Below, in pieces: positions 17,879-28,594 of a stretch of 64,000 nt of DNA (the stretch's first letter is position 1; every line of letters starts with the position of its first letter). Below the pieces are notes generated by a model that ran no database searches, was not told where the DNA came from, and was given only the letters and a program-made list of their open reading frames with translations. Made by a program: the position numbers and the translations under genes. This stretch comes from an uncultured Schlesneria sp. (GTDB taxonomy: Bacteria; Planctomycetota; Planctomycetia; Planctomycetales; Planctomycetaceae). Where the stretch lies: positions 1 through 64,000 of the forward strand of contig CAIULL010000062.1 in NCBI GenBank assembly GCA_903899985.1, in the 5' to 3' direction.

Positions 17879-18940
17879 ATGAAAACGTCTGACATTGTCT
17901 GGAGCGTCCTGTTGATCGGTTTCGTGACAACGCAAATACTCGCTGATGATCGCCTTCCTCGACTAATACCCAACGGAACCGATACCAGGGATCGGTTTTT
18001 GAAATTGATCGAGCGTCCTCGTGTACCACTCAATTCCAATGAAAGACATTCGGTCGTTGTTGATGGCTTGTTAGAGACCGGCTTTGTATTTGACGCAGAA
18101 GAAAATCAGCGAGTACCCGGCGTGTTGCTGAAAATGGAATCAACCTCGGTGACGACACGTCGTCCGGCCGTGATCGTGCTTCACGGAACTGGTGGCAGCA
18201 AAGAGGCCATGAAGCCATTGCTGCGAAAGCTGGCAAATCACGGTCTCATCGCCGTCGCCATGGATGCTCGTTTTTCGGGTGAGCGAGCGACGTTCGGGAA
18301 AGGGAGTGACAACTACCGCGCCGCCATTTTAGAGACATGGAAAACCGGGAATGGTTACCCGTTTTATTATGACACGGTCTGGGATTTACAGCGGTTGATC
18401 GACTATCTGGAAACTCGGCCTGACGTCGATTCAAATCGGATCGGCGCCCTGGGGATGTCCAAAGGGGGAACTGAGCTTTATCTGGCTGCGGCAGTCGATA
18501 CGCGAATTCTCGCGACCGTGAGTTGTATCGGAGTCCAAAGTTTTGACTGGGCACTGGAACACAATGCCTGGCAATCGCGAATCAGCACGATTCAATCGGC
18601 TGTGAATGACGCCGCAAGAGATGTGAATGTTACGAACATCGACTCGCGCTTTATCCGCCGATTTTATCAACGAGTCGTACCGGGAATCGAAAAGGAATTC
18701 GACGGCCCGCAGATGTTGCCACTGATCGCGCCTCGTCCGCTGCTCGTGATCAACGGAGAAAAAGACGATCGGACGCCTGGCCCTGGCCTGGAGCTTTGCG
18801 TGAGCGCCGCTCGCAAAGCTTATCTCAGCGGCAACGCCAGCCACAACTTCGAGTTCTGGCTTCAACCGAATGTGGGGCATGCGGTGACACCCGAATCGGA
18901 GCACAACGCCATTGAATGGTTGATTGAGAAGCTTAAGTGA
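17879..18940 (+). CDS. Exported alpha/beta hydrolase (acetyl-xylan-esterase / dienelactone-hydrolase-like)
   Basis: A 353-residue protein with a signal peptide (ending near TQILADD). The oxyanion strand is VIVLHGTGGSKE, the nucleophile elbow is GALGMSKGG (Ser in G-M-S-K-G), the acid is in VINGEKDDRTPG and the His is in PNVGHAVT, so the catalytic triad is complete. The length and long N-terminal strap fit planctomycete abhydrolases of the acetyl-xylan-esterase or AB_hydrolase_7 group, which deacylate polysaccharide side chains or other esters. It may be cotranscribed with the glutaminase-like gene. Substrate is uncertain. Confidence 0.82.
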   Translation: MKTSDIVWSVLLIGFVTTQILADDRLPRLIPNGTDTRDRFLKLIERPRVPLNSNERHSVVVDGLLETGFVFDAEENQRVPGVLLKMESTSVTTRRPAVIVLHGTGGSKEAMKPLLRKLANHGLIAVAMDARFSGERATFGKGSDNYRAAILETWKTGNGYPFYYDTVWDLQRLIDYLETRPDVDSNRIGALGMSKGGTELYLAAAVDTRILATVSCIGVQSFDWALEHNAWQSRISTIQSAVNDAARDVNVTNIDSRFIRRFYQRVVPGIEKEFDGPQMLPLIAPRPLLVINGEKDDRTPGPGLELCVSAARKAYLSGNASHNFEFWLQPNVGHAVTPESEHNAIEWLIEKLK

Positions 18941-18951
18941 CCTCCCAATGC

Positions 18952-18974
18952 TGGCTACGTTGCTTACGTAGCCA
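18952..18974. terminator. Hairpin after the alpha/beta hydrolase gene
   Basis: A perfect 9-bp inverted repeat (TGGCTACGT / ACGTAGCCA) with a 5-nt loop, 12 bp after the stop at 18940. There is no T-run after it. It may be a terminator or a dispersed repeat hairpin. Confidence 0.45.
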
Positions 18975-19337
18975 ACGCAGTCAGGATCGGAAGGTTGTTC
19001 GACCGAAACCCCACGAACCCTCCACGCAATCGTTAACGGGTCGTTACACCCGGAGTTGTCACTTTTTACTGATCCCATGTCAGAAACAATTCCGCCTGCC
19101 AGATAAAGGGGTCTGAACCCTCTCTTTTCGCAACAGCTAATTCTTCGCGGAACTCACTCAATAACGACAATGACAAATGCCGCCTGTCGATGATCGCCTC
19201 GGGCGTGGCAATCACCGCGATGATTTTCATCGCACTCATCGCGCAACGAAGGCTGGCCAACCGTGCGGCAGGAATGCCACCGATGTCTGCATTGGGAAAT
19301 CCCATCGTCTTCAACGACCTTCAAAGCGATTGTTCGT
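18975..19337. other. Intergenic region (about 360 bp) between convergent genes, no gene recognised
   Basis: Short open frames on both strands have no recognisable sequence. The stretch 19066-19354 is open on the minus strand, but its translation shows no family signature and probably results from chance. Confidence 0.35.
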
Positions 19338-20768
19338 TCACGCCAGAATTCCATTCACAACATTGCCGTGGATGTCGGTCAATCGATAGTCTCGACCCTG
19401 AAATCGATAGGTGTGGCGCAAATGATCGAAGCCCAATAGATGAAGCAGCGTGGCATTCAGGTCATGCACATGGACGGGATCGGCAACGACGTTGAACCCG
19501 AACTCATCGGTTTGACCGTGAATGTGTCCCGCTTTGATTCCGCCACCGGCCAGCCAGACACTGAAGCCCCGGTTGTGATGGTCGCGACCGTCATTGCCCC
19601 CCTGGACCATCGGAGTGCGGCCGAATTCGCCCCCCCAGACAACGAGTGTGTCATTGAGTAATCCTCGCTGCTTGAGATCGCGAACCAGTGCCGCACTCGC
19701 CTTATCCGTGTCGAGGGCATTCTGTTTCACTCCCGCCGTCAGATTGCCGTGCTGGTCCCAGGCTTCGTGAAAGAGTTGCACAAATCGCACGCCACGTTCC
19801 GCCAGGCGGCGCGCGAGCAGACAATTGCGAGCGTAACTCGATTCCTTCGGATCTTTCACACCATACATTTCGAGAGTTTCTTTGGACTCACCGCTGAGGT
19901 CCATCAGCTCCGGTGCACTTGTCTGCAGGCGAAAAGCCATTTCGTAGCTCTGAATCCGCGCGGCAGTTTCAGGGTCACCGATGGTCTCTTCAGCCATGCG
20001 ATTGAGTCGCTGCAACGAGTCCAGCGAGGTCCTCTGTGTCTCTGCATCGATACCTTTCGGGTTCGAGAGATATAAAACCGGATCGCCCGCGCTGCGGAAG
20101 GGAATCCCTCCATACATCGTCGGCAAAAAGCCGCAACCATAATTACTGGCGCCGCCGCTGGTCCCCTTGGCACTGGTCAAGACCACAAATCCTGGAAGAT
20201 CTTCGCATTCTGAACCCAGTCCGTACAAAGTCCATGACCCGAAGCTGGGTCGGCCAAACTGCTGCGAACCGGTATTCATCATGATCTGAGCCGGCGCATG
20301 ATTTACTGCGTCTGTCTGAAGCGACCGGATCAGGCAGATCTCGTCGGCGATGCTACCGGTATGTGGTAAAACTTCGCTCAATTCCATCCCGCATTGACCG
20401 TGTCGTTCGAATTTGAACTTTGGCCCAAGCAATGCCGAGTTCGGATTGATGAACGCCGCGCGATACCCCTTGAGAAGTTCAGCGGGAGGAAGCTGGCCAT
20501 TTCGCTTTGTCAGTTCCGGCTTGTTGTCAAAAAGCTCAAGATGGCTGGGTGCCCCGGCATTGAACATGTAAATCACACGTTTTGCCTTGGGAGGAAAATG
20601 TGGCTGGCGAACTGCCAGCGGATTGCCGGCTTGCGGAGCCGCCTCGGATTGACGACTGCTCAACGCACTGGCAGCGATACCCGCCAACCCCAGACCACAG
20701 TCTTTCAGAAACCAGCGGCGGCTGACATATCGAGCCAGAGCTTCTTGAATTGATTGAGTGTGATTCAT
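19338..20768 (-). CDS. DUF1501 protein (sulfatase-like fold, Tat-exported)
   Basis: A 476-residue protein with a twin-arginine signal ([19 protein letters not shown]) and the usual DUF1501 sequence: [57 protein letters not shown] and [25 protein letters not shown]. The fold is related to alkaline phosphatase and sulfatase; the retained Asp/His residues (GRDHH) suggest metal binding, but no activity is established. The start is 8 bp behind the stop of the DUF1549/DUF1553 gene, a pairing found over and over in planctomycete genomes, and the two are surely one operon and probably one periplasmic system. Confidence 0.93.
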   Translation of the reverse strand: MNHTQSIQEALARYVSRRWFLKDCGLGLAGIAASALSSRQSEAAPQAGNPLAVRQPHFPPKAKRVIYMFNAGAPSHLELFDNKPELTKRNGQLPPAELLKGYRAAFINPNSALLGPKFKFERHGQCGMELSEVLPHTGSIADEICLIRSLQTDAVNHAPAQIMMNTGSQQFGRPSFGSWTLYGLGSECEDLPGFVVLTSAKGTSGGASNYGCGFLPTMYGGIPFRSAGDPVLYLSNPKGIDAETQRTSLDSLQRLNRMAEETIGDPETAARIQSYEMAFRLQTSAPELMDLSGESKETLEMYGVKDPKESSYARNCLLARRLAERGVRFVQLFHEAWDQHGNLTAGVKQNALDTDKASAALVRDLKQRGLLNDTLVVWGGEFGRTPMVQGGNDGRDHHNRGFSVWLAGGGIKAGHIHGQTDEFGFNVVADPVHVHDLNATLLHLLGFDHLRHTYRFQGRDYRLTDIHGNVVNGILA

Positions 20769-20776
20769 CGTGACCT

Positions 20777-23700
20777 TCAGTTCTTGTTAACAGTTTCATC
20801 AAGATTCAGCAGCACACGTGACACCAGAGTCCAGGCTGCGGCATCTTGCGGTGTTGTCTGTGGTGGAATACTGGGTAACTTTGTCGCGTCGCCAGTGGCG
20901 ACTTCTCGAATATCCAACCATCCGTCGGCCAATCGCTGGCGTCGCGATTTCAACAGCGCGAGAACTTCCTCCCGTTCGGCGGATGTTGGCAGGCGTGAGG
21001 TACAAAGCTGGAAGGCGTAGCTGGCACGTTGCGAATCGTCGGTGCCTCCTTCTCGCAAAATTCTTAAAGCCATCGCCTGAGCCGATTCGACGAAAATCGT
21101 TTCGTTCAGTCCTGCTAAGGCCGACAATGGTGTGTTGGAACGGACGCGACGAGCACAGGCGGAATCGCTGTTGGGGGCATCGAGACTCGACAGCACCGGG
21201 TCCGGCATTGACCGTTTCCGGAATGCATAAACCGTACGTCGGTAACGCTCGGGACCGGTCGTCGGTTTCCAGTAGGCAGGATAGACGTAATTGTAATCGA
21301 GCACATTTTGCGGCACAGGCGGAATGATGGCTGGGCCGCCGATTCTGTGAGTGATCAGGCCGGAGGCACTGAGTGCGATGTCTCGCAGGACTTCCGCTTC
21401 GGCTCGAAAACGGGGTCCGCGAGCGAGCAGATGATTACGGGGATCACGTTCCCGCAGTTCAGGACTGATCGCCGAACTTTGCTGATAGGTCGCGCTGTTG
21501 ACGATCGTACGAATCAGATGTTTCTGGCTCCATCCATGCTCCATGAAATCGACAGCCAGCCAGTCAAGCAGTTCTCGATACTCAGGGATAGCGGCACGTG
21601 TCCCGAAATCCTCGGACGTTTCAACCAGCCCTTCACCAAAGATGGCCTGCCAGACACGATTGACGGCAACTCGCGCCGTCAGCGGCGATCGTTTGTCCGC
21701 CAGCCAGCGAGCAAATCCAAGACGATTACGAGGTTCATTTGCGTCCATTGGATGAAAGGCGGCGATCGTGTGCGGCAACACGATTTTCTGCGGCTTATCC
21801 CAACTGCCTCGCTCAAGGAAATGGGTCGGACGGACGTGGTTACCCTGACGTTCAGCCAGATGCAGAACCGATGTGAGCGCCGTCGGGTATTGCTTCCACA
21901 GGCCATCGATCTCGTCATTAAGTGGCTTCAGGTCTGGAACCGACAATCTCCAGGCAGTGAAAATCGCGGACGTTTGTTCGGCAGTCCGCTGATCGACCGG
22001 AGTCTGCATCGCCAGCACCGCAGCATAATTGACGGGCAGTACGGCAGGACCAGGTGCGAGTGTCAGGCTGATCCTCATACAGACCAGCATGTCATTGGTT
22101 CGAACCGCCAGCTTGAACTTTGTCCCTTCAGGCAGATCCAGCGGTTGCTCAAACTGAACGACAGCCACGCTCGGTTGATTACGACGGCCGATGCCCCGAT
22201 CTGCTTTCCAGGATGTCTCATCGGTTCCATCGATCAAATACGCCACCGGCCCTTTTGATTTCTTGTCTTCCTTCTGGTCCGGCTCAGAAAAGTCGGCGGT
22301 CGCGTTGACCAGTTTGAGTTTTTCCCAAGCGTCGCCCCCGGGTCTCTGGATGGTCGTCTCAATTTCGGTCACACCCCAGATCCCTGCTGGACCACGACCG
22401 GGACCGCCAAACGGCAAATCTCCGTGCGTCAACGCTTCCAGTCGCAATCCAGTAACCCCTTTCAATACCGGTTGCGAAATCAGGAAAACATCATTACTGG
22501 GATGCCCCCGCATCAGGATCGACTTATCGCCTAGTTGTGTTGGATGGTTCAGTCCACTGAGGCTTCCCATTTCGATTGCTTCGATCGGGGTCCAGGGCAA
22601 TTGATGCTTGAGGACATCATTTTCCCAGGTCGCCAATTCCTGTTGCCACTGCGGATGCTGAGCACGTACTTTATCTTCAACCTCGCGGATCGATTTGTGC
22701 ACGTTTTGAAGTTGTTGTTTTTGCTCCGGAGTGTAGACCCACGATTGGGCTTCGTAGGAGTTATTCAAGAAGGCAAACATCCCGTAATACTCGTCCTGTG
22801 TAATGGGATCGAATTTGTGCGAGTGGCATTGAGCACACTGTGTCGAAAGACCGAGGACCGCTTTTCCGAGACAATCCATCCGATCGAACATCTCAACCAT
22901 GCGAAATTCCTCCGCAACAATGGCTCCTTCTTCGTTAAGCATGCTGTTCCGCAGGAATCCCGTGGCGATGATCTGATCCTGCTTCGCGCCGGGCAGCAGG
23001 TCTCCCGCAATCTGTTCGATCAGGAATTGATCGTAGGGAAGGTCTCGATTCAGAGCATTAATGACCCAGTCGCGCCAGATCCATTGATCGCGTTGCACAT
23101 CTTTCTCATAGCCATTCGTGTCAGAATACCGGGCGACATCAAGCCAGTGCCGAGCCCATTTTTCGCCGTAACGTTCGCTCTTCAGCAATGATTCAACTGT
23201 GGCGGCGAGTCCATTTTTCTCGAACTCTTCCACCTCTTTCGGTGAAGGAACAAATCCGACCAGATCCAGATAAAGTCGACGACACAGCGTCGATGCCGGG
23301 GCCGTCGGCGATGCCGGGACGTTCAAAGCCTGAAGCCGAGGCCTGACGATCGCATCAACGGGATTGACTGGCCCATCAGTGGGCAAGGCGACTTTCTGCG
23401 GCGGGACAAAAGCCCAATGAGCGGCATAGTTTGCTCCCTGATCAACCCAGCGTTTAAGAGTCTCAATCTGCTGAGGCTTCAGCGGCTTGTTCTCTTTCGG
23501 AGGGGGCATGACTTCCGCCGGGTCAGTCGAAACGATTCGGCGAATTAGCGCACTGATATCCGGCTTGCCAGGAACGATGGCAGGTGTTCCCGAATCTCCC
23601 CCCTTGAGAGCGACTTCACGGATATCCAACCGAAGTCCCCCCTGCCGTGTCACGTCATCGCCACCATGGCAATGAGTGCAATGTTCAGCAAGAATTGGCT

Positions 23701-23806
23701 GCACATCCCGTTGATAATCAACAGTCTGAGCCCAACCGATCGAGGGATCAATCAGACTGACGATTGTCGTCAGAAAAAGAAAAGCCGATACAGAAAAGCA
23801 TTTCAT
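20777..23806 (-). CDS. DUF1549/DUF1553 protein with planctomycete cytochrome c domain (PSD1-type)
   Basis: A 1009-residue exported protein. After the signal peptide (ending near GWAQ) a PSCyt1 domain has CTHCHGGDD (Cys43, Cys46, His47), a c-type haem site, followed by VMPPPKEN with the axial Met region. DUF1549 follows ([66 protein letters not shown]), including a second CxxCH. A beta-rich middle part leads to DUF1553 ([43 protein letters not shown]). Start at 23806 gives [12 protein letters not shown]. It is upstream of the DUF1501 gene in the same operon. The family is almost restricted to Planctomycetes and relatives; roles in periplasmic redox breakdown of complex substrates have been proposed but not shown. 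Confidence 0.94.
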   Translation of the reverse strand: MKCFSVSAFLFLTTIVSLIDPSIGWAQTVDYQRDVQPILAEHCTHCHGGDDVTRQGGLRLDIREVALKGGDSGTPAIVPGKPDISALIRRIVSTDPAEVMPPPKENKPLKPQQIETLKRWVDQGANYAAHWAFVPPQKVALPTDGPVNPVDAIVRPRLQALNVPASPTAPASTLCRRLYLDLVGFVPSPKEVEEFEKNGLAATVESLLKSERYGEKWARHWLDVARYSDTNGYEKDVQRDQWIWRDWVINALNRDLPYDQFLIEQIAGDLLPGAKQDQIIATGFLRNSMLNEEGAIVAEEFRMVEMFDRMDCLGKAVLGLSTQCAQCHSHKFDPITQDEYYGMFAFLNNSYEAQSWVYTPEQKQQLQNVHKSIREVEDKVRAQHPQWQQELATWENDVLKHQLPWTPIEAIEMGSLSGLNHPTQLGDKSILMRGHPSNDVFLISQPVLKGVTGLRLEALTHGDLPFGGPGRGPAGIWGVTEIETTIQRPGGDAWEKLKLVNATADFSEPDQKEDKKSKGPVAYLIDGTDETSWKADRGIGRRNQPSVAVVQFEQPLDLPEGTKFKLAVRTNDMLVCMRISLTLAPGPAVLPVNYAAVLAMQTPVDQRTAEQTSAIFTAWRLSVPDLKPLNDEIDGLWKQYPTALTSVLHLAERQGNHVRPTHFLERGSWDKPQKIVLPHTIAAFHPMDANEPRNRLGFARWLADKRSPLTARVAVNRVWQAIFGEGLVETSEDFGTRAAIPEYRELLDWLAVDFMEHGWSQKHLIRTIVNSATYQQSSAISPELRERDPRNHLLARGPRFRAEAEVLRDIALSASGLITHRIGGPAIIPPVPQNVLDYNYVYPAYWKPTTGPERYRRTVYAFRKRSMPDPVLSSLDAPNSDSACARRVRSNTPLSALAGLNETIFVESAQAMALRILREGGTDDSQRASYAFQLCTSRLPTSAEREEVLALLKSRRQRLADGWLDIREVATGDATKLPSIPPQTTPQDAAAWTLVSRVLLNLDETVNKN

Positions 23807-24180
23807 AGTAAGCTCAATCTGGGCTGGCGGGACCGGATGTACTGACGTCGATTCGCAAGAATCAACCTCAGTGAATGCAAATCCGGGTTTCGGGAGGATA
23901 TTGATGGTACAAAACCCCGCCAGTCACGCACAACCGGTCGTACCTCGATGCGGATTTCCAAAACCGAGCGGAACTCGGGACGATCATCGATTCGAGAAAG
24001 CAACCAACTTATCGGAACGGTCCCGAAGCAAGTGAAATATCTCTGAAGCGACGCTTTGTACGCGACTTCTCATTCACCGACGAAATCGCGATGTCGATAT
24101 TCTGGTTCAGGAGATCGACGAACCATCCAATCCCCCGCACTCGACGCGGCTGCTATTGTTTCAGACTATTGAAAAAATGT
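23807..24180. other. Intergenic region (about 370 bp), nothing recognised
   Basis: Lies between two minus-strand genes and should contain the promoter of the DUF1549/1553-DUF1501 operon and the end of the repeat-protein transcript. No strong hairpin with T-run and no RNA gene was seen. Confidence 0.35.
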
Positions 24181-27100
24181 TTACGGGCGAAACACCGCCT
24201 GGAACAATGAGCCCTGATTCGTACCGCTCGTGGAAACGGTCGTAGTGCCGTAGGTGGCGATCACCTGGCTCGCCGCCAAATTGACCTTCAAAGTCGACGT
24301 CACATACCGGAAATCAAGTGCGTTGTATCCCGTACCGCTTGGTGTCACGATCACGGTGGATGCGTGATCCAGGCAAACGAACGTGTTTGCATCCCCGTTA
24401 GCACCGATCATTTGATCAACGCCTGTTCCGGTCGTGAACTCGTTGTTCCCCGCACCGCCGATCAGAGTGTTGTTCCCCAATCCCGCTGTCAGGATGTTGA
24501 TCGCGGCGTAACCGGTGGCATCCAGTGTCACATTCGCCCCGGTCCCTGCCGTCAATCGGTTTTCACCGCCAGCATTGGTTGAGCCATACACGCGTTGAAA
24601 CGCGTTTGTATCGATGGCATTAGCAACATAAACCCGTCGGTTTGTGGCTGACGCCAGCCATAACGTATCAGCCGGGTCATTCACCCCCCCAGGAGTATTG
24701 AGATTCACTTGTAGCGGCGCGCCGATTGACGACGTTACTTTTGAGAAGTCGAGTGTGTTGGCCCCCGTTCCCGGAGCGATGGCGTTAATTGAAATGCCGA
24801 TCGCATCGCCGAATTTATAGGTGGTCGCTCCCAGACCACCTCTCAATATTTCGGTTCCATAATTTCCTGCCGTCAGCGTGTTCGTTCCCGATGAAGTGGA
24901 GACGTCCAGTGTCACGTTCGGTCCCACTCCTCCCGTCAACTGGTTTGCGCCACCAGCATTAGCTGAACCAATCACAAGTTGAAACGCGTTTGTATCGTTC
25001 CCATTGCCAACATAAACACGTCGATTTGTGGCTGAGGCAAGCCACAACGTGTCGGTCGGATCGTTCACCCCTCCGCTGGTTGCCAGATTCACCTGAAGTG
25101 GCGCGGCGGTTGAGCTCGTTACGCTCGAGAAGTTGAGCGTGTTTGTTCCCGTTCCCGGCACGATTGTGTTGAGAGAAATCCCGACGGCATCACCGAATGC
25201 GTAGGTGTTCGACCCGGAACCTCCTTTTAACACTTCATTACCCGCGTTGCCTGCTGTCAACGTGTTCGTTCCCGATGAACCAGAGACATCCAGCGTCACA
25301 TTCGGGGCAGCACCTGCCGTCAACTGGTTTGCACCACCAACGTTGGCTGAACCGATGACAAGCTGAATTGCATTCGCAGCGTTACTGTTGCCAACATAAA
25401 CTCGTCGATTTGTGATGGATGCCAGCCATAAGTTGTCAGCCGGATCGTTCACCCCTCCGCTGGTTGCCAAATTCACTTGAAGCGGAGTTCCTGGCGCGGA
25501 TGTCACGTTCGCGAAGTTGAGTATGTTTGTTCCCCTTCCCGGCATGATGGTGTCGAGCGAAATGCCGGCCGCATCACCGAATCGATAGGTGTTCGAACCT
25601 GAGCCACCTTTCAACACTTCATTTCCTGCATACCCCGCTGTCAGCGTGTTTGTTCCCTGTGATCCGGCGACATCCAGCGTCACATTCGGTCCGGCACCTC
25701 CCGTCAGCTGGTTTGCTCCGCCAGGATTGTTTGAGCCAATCACAAGTTGGAACGCGTTCGTATCAATTCCATTGAAAACATAAACTCGCCGACTCGTTGC
25801 AGACGCAAGCCATAAGTTGTCAGCCGGGTCATTCGCCCCTCCGCTGGTTGCCAGATTCACTTGAAGTGGCGCGGCGGGAGACGACGTCACGTGCGAGAAG
25901 TCGAGTATATTCGCTCCCTTTCCCGGTACGATGGCATTGAGCGAAATGCCGACAGCATCGCCAAACCCGTAGGTGTTTGACCCCGAACCACCTTTCAATT
26001 CTTCAATGCCCGAATTCCCCGCTGTCAGCGTATTCGTCCCCGATGAACCGGAGACATCCAGGACCAAGTGCGGGTTCGCTCCACCCGTCAGTCGGTTTGC
26101 TCCGCCAGCGGTATTTGAGCCAGTGACAAGCTGAAACGCATTTGCATCACTGCCATTAACGACATACACGCGTCGTAGTGTTGCAGATGCAAGCCACAAC
26201 GTGTCGGTCGGGTCAGTCACACCTCCACTGGTCGCCAGATTCACTTGAAGAGGCGCGGCCACCGAGGACCTTACCTGTGAGAAATCAAGATTATTTGTTC
26301 CCTTTCCTGGCACGACGGTGTCGAGCGAAATGCCGACGGCATCAGCGAATTTGTAGGTGTTCGTCCCCGCCCCCCCTTTCAACTGATCATTTCCCGCCCC
26401 CCCGGCTGTCAACGTGTTCGACCCTGATGAACCAGAGACATCCAGGATATCGTTACCTGATCCGCCCGTCAGAGTATTCGTGGCGGACCCTCCCACCACG
26501 TTGATGTTTGACGAAACCGTGTTCGACGTCAGCGAGAGACTCAGGTTGGAATTTCCCTTATTGACCTGCTGAACGTACGTCATTGAAAGGTCCAGCTGAA
26601 CATCGGAACTCGTGGAAAAGTCCAGTTCGTCCTGAGCAACTGATCCCGTTAAGTCATCGACGACGACATTTCCAATCAGGTTTGTTGAGACAAAGCCATA
26701 AATGTTGTTCCCCGTCGCACTGACAAAGCCTTGTGTGGACGAACCTGATCCAGCTAACGTGATTCCGCCGGGGATATTTGAAAACCCTTGATTGGTCGAG
26801 TCGATACGAACCGTATCGTTATTGTTCTGGGTCAACACCGCAATTGCGGAGAAGGCCGCGAGATTTGCCGTCACATCGTAGTCAGCCTGACCGTTGATTG
26901 TCGTTGATCCCGAACCCGTCAGAAAAAAGTGCATCGTCGGCGTCTGGGAATTAGTCAAATGGTATTGCAGGGTAACGACGTTGGTGGCTGCGTTGGACGG
27001 ATCGGTAACGACCAGTACTCCGGCATTGGTGACAGCGGCGGTAAGGTCCGTCAGAAGTCGACGACTTTCCAGCATTTGGACATCTGCAAAAGATCGAGCC

Positions 27101-27183
27101 GCCTGAACAGGACGGCGGCTGCGTGACGAATGAACATTCAAACGTCCTCGACATACTTCACTTAGCCAGCTAATGAGTCGCAT
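24181..27183 (-). CDS. Large exported repeat protein with RTX-like motifs and LESRRLL signature
   Basis: A 1000-residue, Gly/Asn/Thr/Ser-rich protein. Near the N terminus VQMLESRRLLTD (residues 36-46) is the planctomycete signature found at the start of very large surface or secreted proteins, thought to mark export. A beta-rich region of about 220 residues follows, then RTX-like turns (GGSGNDILD, GGAGNDQLKGG) and five tandem units of 128 residues from about residue 270 to 909. Each unit contains NTYxFGDAxGIS, APLQVNL, TLWLASATxRRVYV, NAFQLVxGS and TLDVSGSSGTNTLTAG. The end has GGAGNNEFTTGTGVDQM and an Ala/Thr-rich tail. It is probably an adhesin, matrix or S-layer-like protein that binds Ca2+ through the GGxGxN/D turns (inference). 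It is transcribed alone. Confidence 0.78.
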   Translation of the reverse strand: MRLISWLSEVCRGRLNVHSSRSRRPVQAARSFADVQMLESRRLLTDLTAAVTNAGVLVVTDPSNAATNVVTLQYHLTNSQTPTMHFFLTGSGSTTINGQADYDVTANLAAFSAIAVLTQNNNDTVRIDSTNQGFSNIPGGITLAGSGSSTQGFVSATGNNIYGFVSTNLIGNVVVDDLTGSVAQDELDFSTSSDVQLDLSMTYVQQVNKGNSNLSLSLTSNTVSSNINVVGGSATNTLTGGSGNDILDVSGSSGSNTLTAGGAGNDQLKGGAGTNTYKFADAVGISLDTVVPGKGTNNLDFSQVRSSVAAPLQVNLATSGGVTDPTDTLWLASATLRRVYVVNGSDANAFQLVTGSNTAGGANRLTGGANPHLVLDVSGSSGTNTLTAGNSGIEELKGGSGSNTYGFGDAVGISLNAIVPGKGANILDFSHVTSSPAAPLQVNLATSGGANDPADNLWLASATSRRVYVFNGIDTNAFQLVIGSNNPGGANQLTGGAGPNVTLDVAGSQGTNTLTAGYAGNEVLKGGSGSNTYRFGDAAGISLDTIMPGRGTNILNFANVTSAPGTPLQVNLATSGGVNDPADNLWLASITNRRVYVGNSNAANAIQLVIGSANVGGANQLTAGAAPNVTLDVSGSSGTNTLTAGNAGNEVLKGGSGSNTYAFGDAVGISLNTIVPGTGTNTLNFSSVTSSTAAPLQVNLATSGGVNDPTDTLWLASATNRRVYVGNGNDTNAFQLVIGSANAGGANQLTGGVGPNVTLDVSTSSGTNTLTAGNYGTEILRGGLGATTYKFGDAIGISINAIAPGTGANTLDFSKVTSSIGAPLQVNLNTPGGVNDPADTLWLASATNRRVYVANAIDTNAFQRVYGSTNAGGENRLTAGTGANVTLDATGYAAINILTAGLGNNTLIGGAGNNEFTTGTGVDQMIGANGDANTFVCLDHASTVIVTPSGTGYNALDFRYVTSTLKVNLAASQVIATYGTTTVSTSGTNQGSLFQAVFRP
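24457..26376 (-). repeat. Five tandem 384-bp in-frame repeats inside the 24181-27183 gene
   Basis: Five consecutive units of 128 codons, each starting at a GGxGxxTYxF segment. Units 2 to 4 are most alike, unit 5 (C-terminal) is the most diverged at its end and unit 1 differs in DNPH/LVLDV-type substitutions. DNA identity is visible by eye, for example AACGCGTTTGTATCG recurring at 384-bp spacing (near 24600 and 24985), which argues for recent duplication or gene conversion. Confidence 0.85.
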
Positions 27184-27463
27184 TTCGTCAGCCCTCTCTT
27201 TTGCATTAAATCAAATCTTTTTCGTCGCGGCTGAACTTTGTCCAACACTTCGAACCGGTCGACTCACATCAAGCAGTTTCCTCAACCCGCGAGAAACGAC
27301 GGGTTCGGAACACTCAATTTCGCTTTACCACAGGCATACGGATTACACCAAATCATTCACGCACGGCGAACAACAGTCAACCCACGGGCCGCAAATACCC
27401 CAAACTATCGTATGGGACCACCCCTTGATTCGAATGAATGGCAATTGATCAGTTTGCGGGACG

Positions 27464-28573
27464 TTATTGGATCGATTGACCGTGCCCTGCGTCGTGCATT
27501 CCCATTTTTACCAGGCGGACGCACCATGCAATGACGAATGTCACGGCGATCGCTGCGACAACAAAGACTCCGAAACCACCGACATTCGCGGCTTCGACGT
27601 GGCGCGGATACAAGCTGGCGAAATCTACGGCGCTGATACGGATTGCTTCTCGGATCACAGAAACTCCCAGCAGCGTCATCAGTAACCCTGTCGTTGCGGT
27701 TGCCAAGCCAAATACACCCAAACGATTCGATCGCCACTGAAGGCTCCAACCGATTGCTTGCAAGATCGCACCGCAGATGGTCAGCAGGACGAAGGGAAGT
27801 GAAAATGTCCCGAGCACAAGACTTCGTGATGCCGTGCCTGAAAGCGCAACGTAAGTCGTCCCCGCAATGAGCGACGCGGCAAGCCCGCAAATCGACATTC
27901 CTGCCAGCGAGCGAGAACCAGCGACGGAACCGCCGTCTGAATCGGTCGATTGGCGATATTGCAATTGCCAGCCAACAATGACAGACATCGTGGCGAACGA
28001 ACCGCCGATCCAGACCAGCATTCTCAGAATGACTGCGACAACAGAAAACGGTAAACGACCCGTGAGGTAGATTTCCGGCCAATCGGCCTCGCTGTTCGCC
28101 AGCAGATGATTGATCGTCCAGCAGAAACCGACGAAAACGAAACTGGTTGATGTCGCCACCACAACTGCAGCGCGCACCGCGTAAGGCCAGTTCCATAGCG
28201 TTCGACTCTTGATCAGATACAAAAGATAGAACGCGATAATCATCACGGGAACAACCACACCCCAACGCCACCATAACAACAGGTTCGCCGTGTAGAACTG
28301 ATATTGATAGACGATCTGAATGAACAATAACGGAGCGACACCGGCTGTGATCGCGGCACTGAGCAAGAACGGCATCCAGTCGCGTAGTGTTGCTGATAAC
28401 GGCTGTTCGGTAAGGCAAGTCGTTTGCCCCTGCCGGATCGTCGCCCAGGTCAAATAGAGACTGCCTGCCAGGACATAATGCATGAATGCCTGATGCAGGA
28501 TGAATGTCAGCAGGAAAAGTGTGACATAGACAGCGGTGGGATGAGGTAAGCCAAAAGGAAAAATCGCGTTCAT
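27464..28573 (-). CDS. Polytopic membrane protein, possible second subunit of a cytochrome bd-like complex
   Basis: A 369-residue protein with about eight or nine hydrophobic segments. Its first helix region, VYVTLFLLTFILHQAFMHYVLAG, resembles the first helix of the neighbouring cytochrome bd subunit I-like protein (GLVMAGVAIVHVFLAQFAVGG), with His27 falling where that protein has His26, the counterpart of the b595 ligand of CydA. The remainder is less conserved; I see no CxxCH and no GRQPW. It starts 21 bp after the stop of the CydA-like/cytochrome c gene, so the two form one operon and probably one complex. It may be a degenerate CydA-like partner that replaces CydB (inference). A generic membrane anchor is the alternative. 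Confidence 0.5.
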   Translation of the reverse strand: MNAIFPFGLPHPTAVYVTLFLLTFILHQAFMHYVLAGSLYLTWATIRQGQTTCLTEQPLSATLRDWMPFLLSAAITAGVAPLLFIQIVYQYQFYTANLLLWWRWGVVVPVMIIAFYLLYLIKSRTLWNWPYAVRAAVVVATSTSFVFVGFCWTINHLLANSEADWPEIYLTGRLPFSVVAVILRMLVWIGGSFATMSVIVGWQLQYRQSTDSDGGSVAGSRSLAGMSICGLAASLIAGTTYVALSGTASRSLVLGTFSLPFVLLTICGAILQAIGWSLQWRSNRLGVFGLATATTGLLMTLLGVSVIREAIRISAVDFASLYPRHVEAANVGGFGVFVVAAIAVTFVIAWCVRLVKMGMHDAGHGQSIQ

Positions 28574-28594
28574 GGCGTTGACCAGCCCCGTGTT

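Noticed and set aside
18975-19354. Minus-strand frames between the alpha/beta hydrolase and DUF1501 genes as gene remnants
   Set aside because: Translations show no family signature in any frame; more likely spacer.
21308-22258. 316-codon plus-strand frame inside the DUF1549/1553 gene
   Set aside because: Antisense shadow of a gene with full family motifs on the minus strand.
27405-28418. 337-codon minus-strand frame overlapping the second subunit gene
   Set aside because: Arg/Cys-rich shadow of the membrane protein at 27464-28573, which has proper hydrophobic helices.
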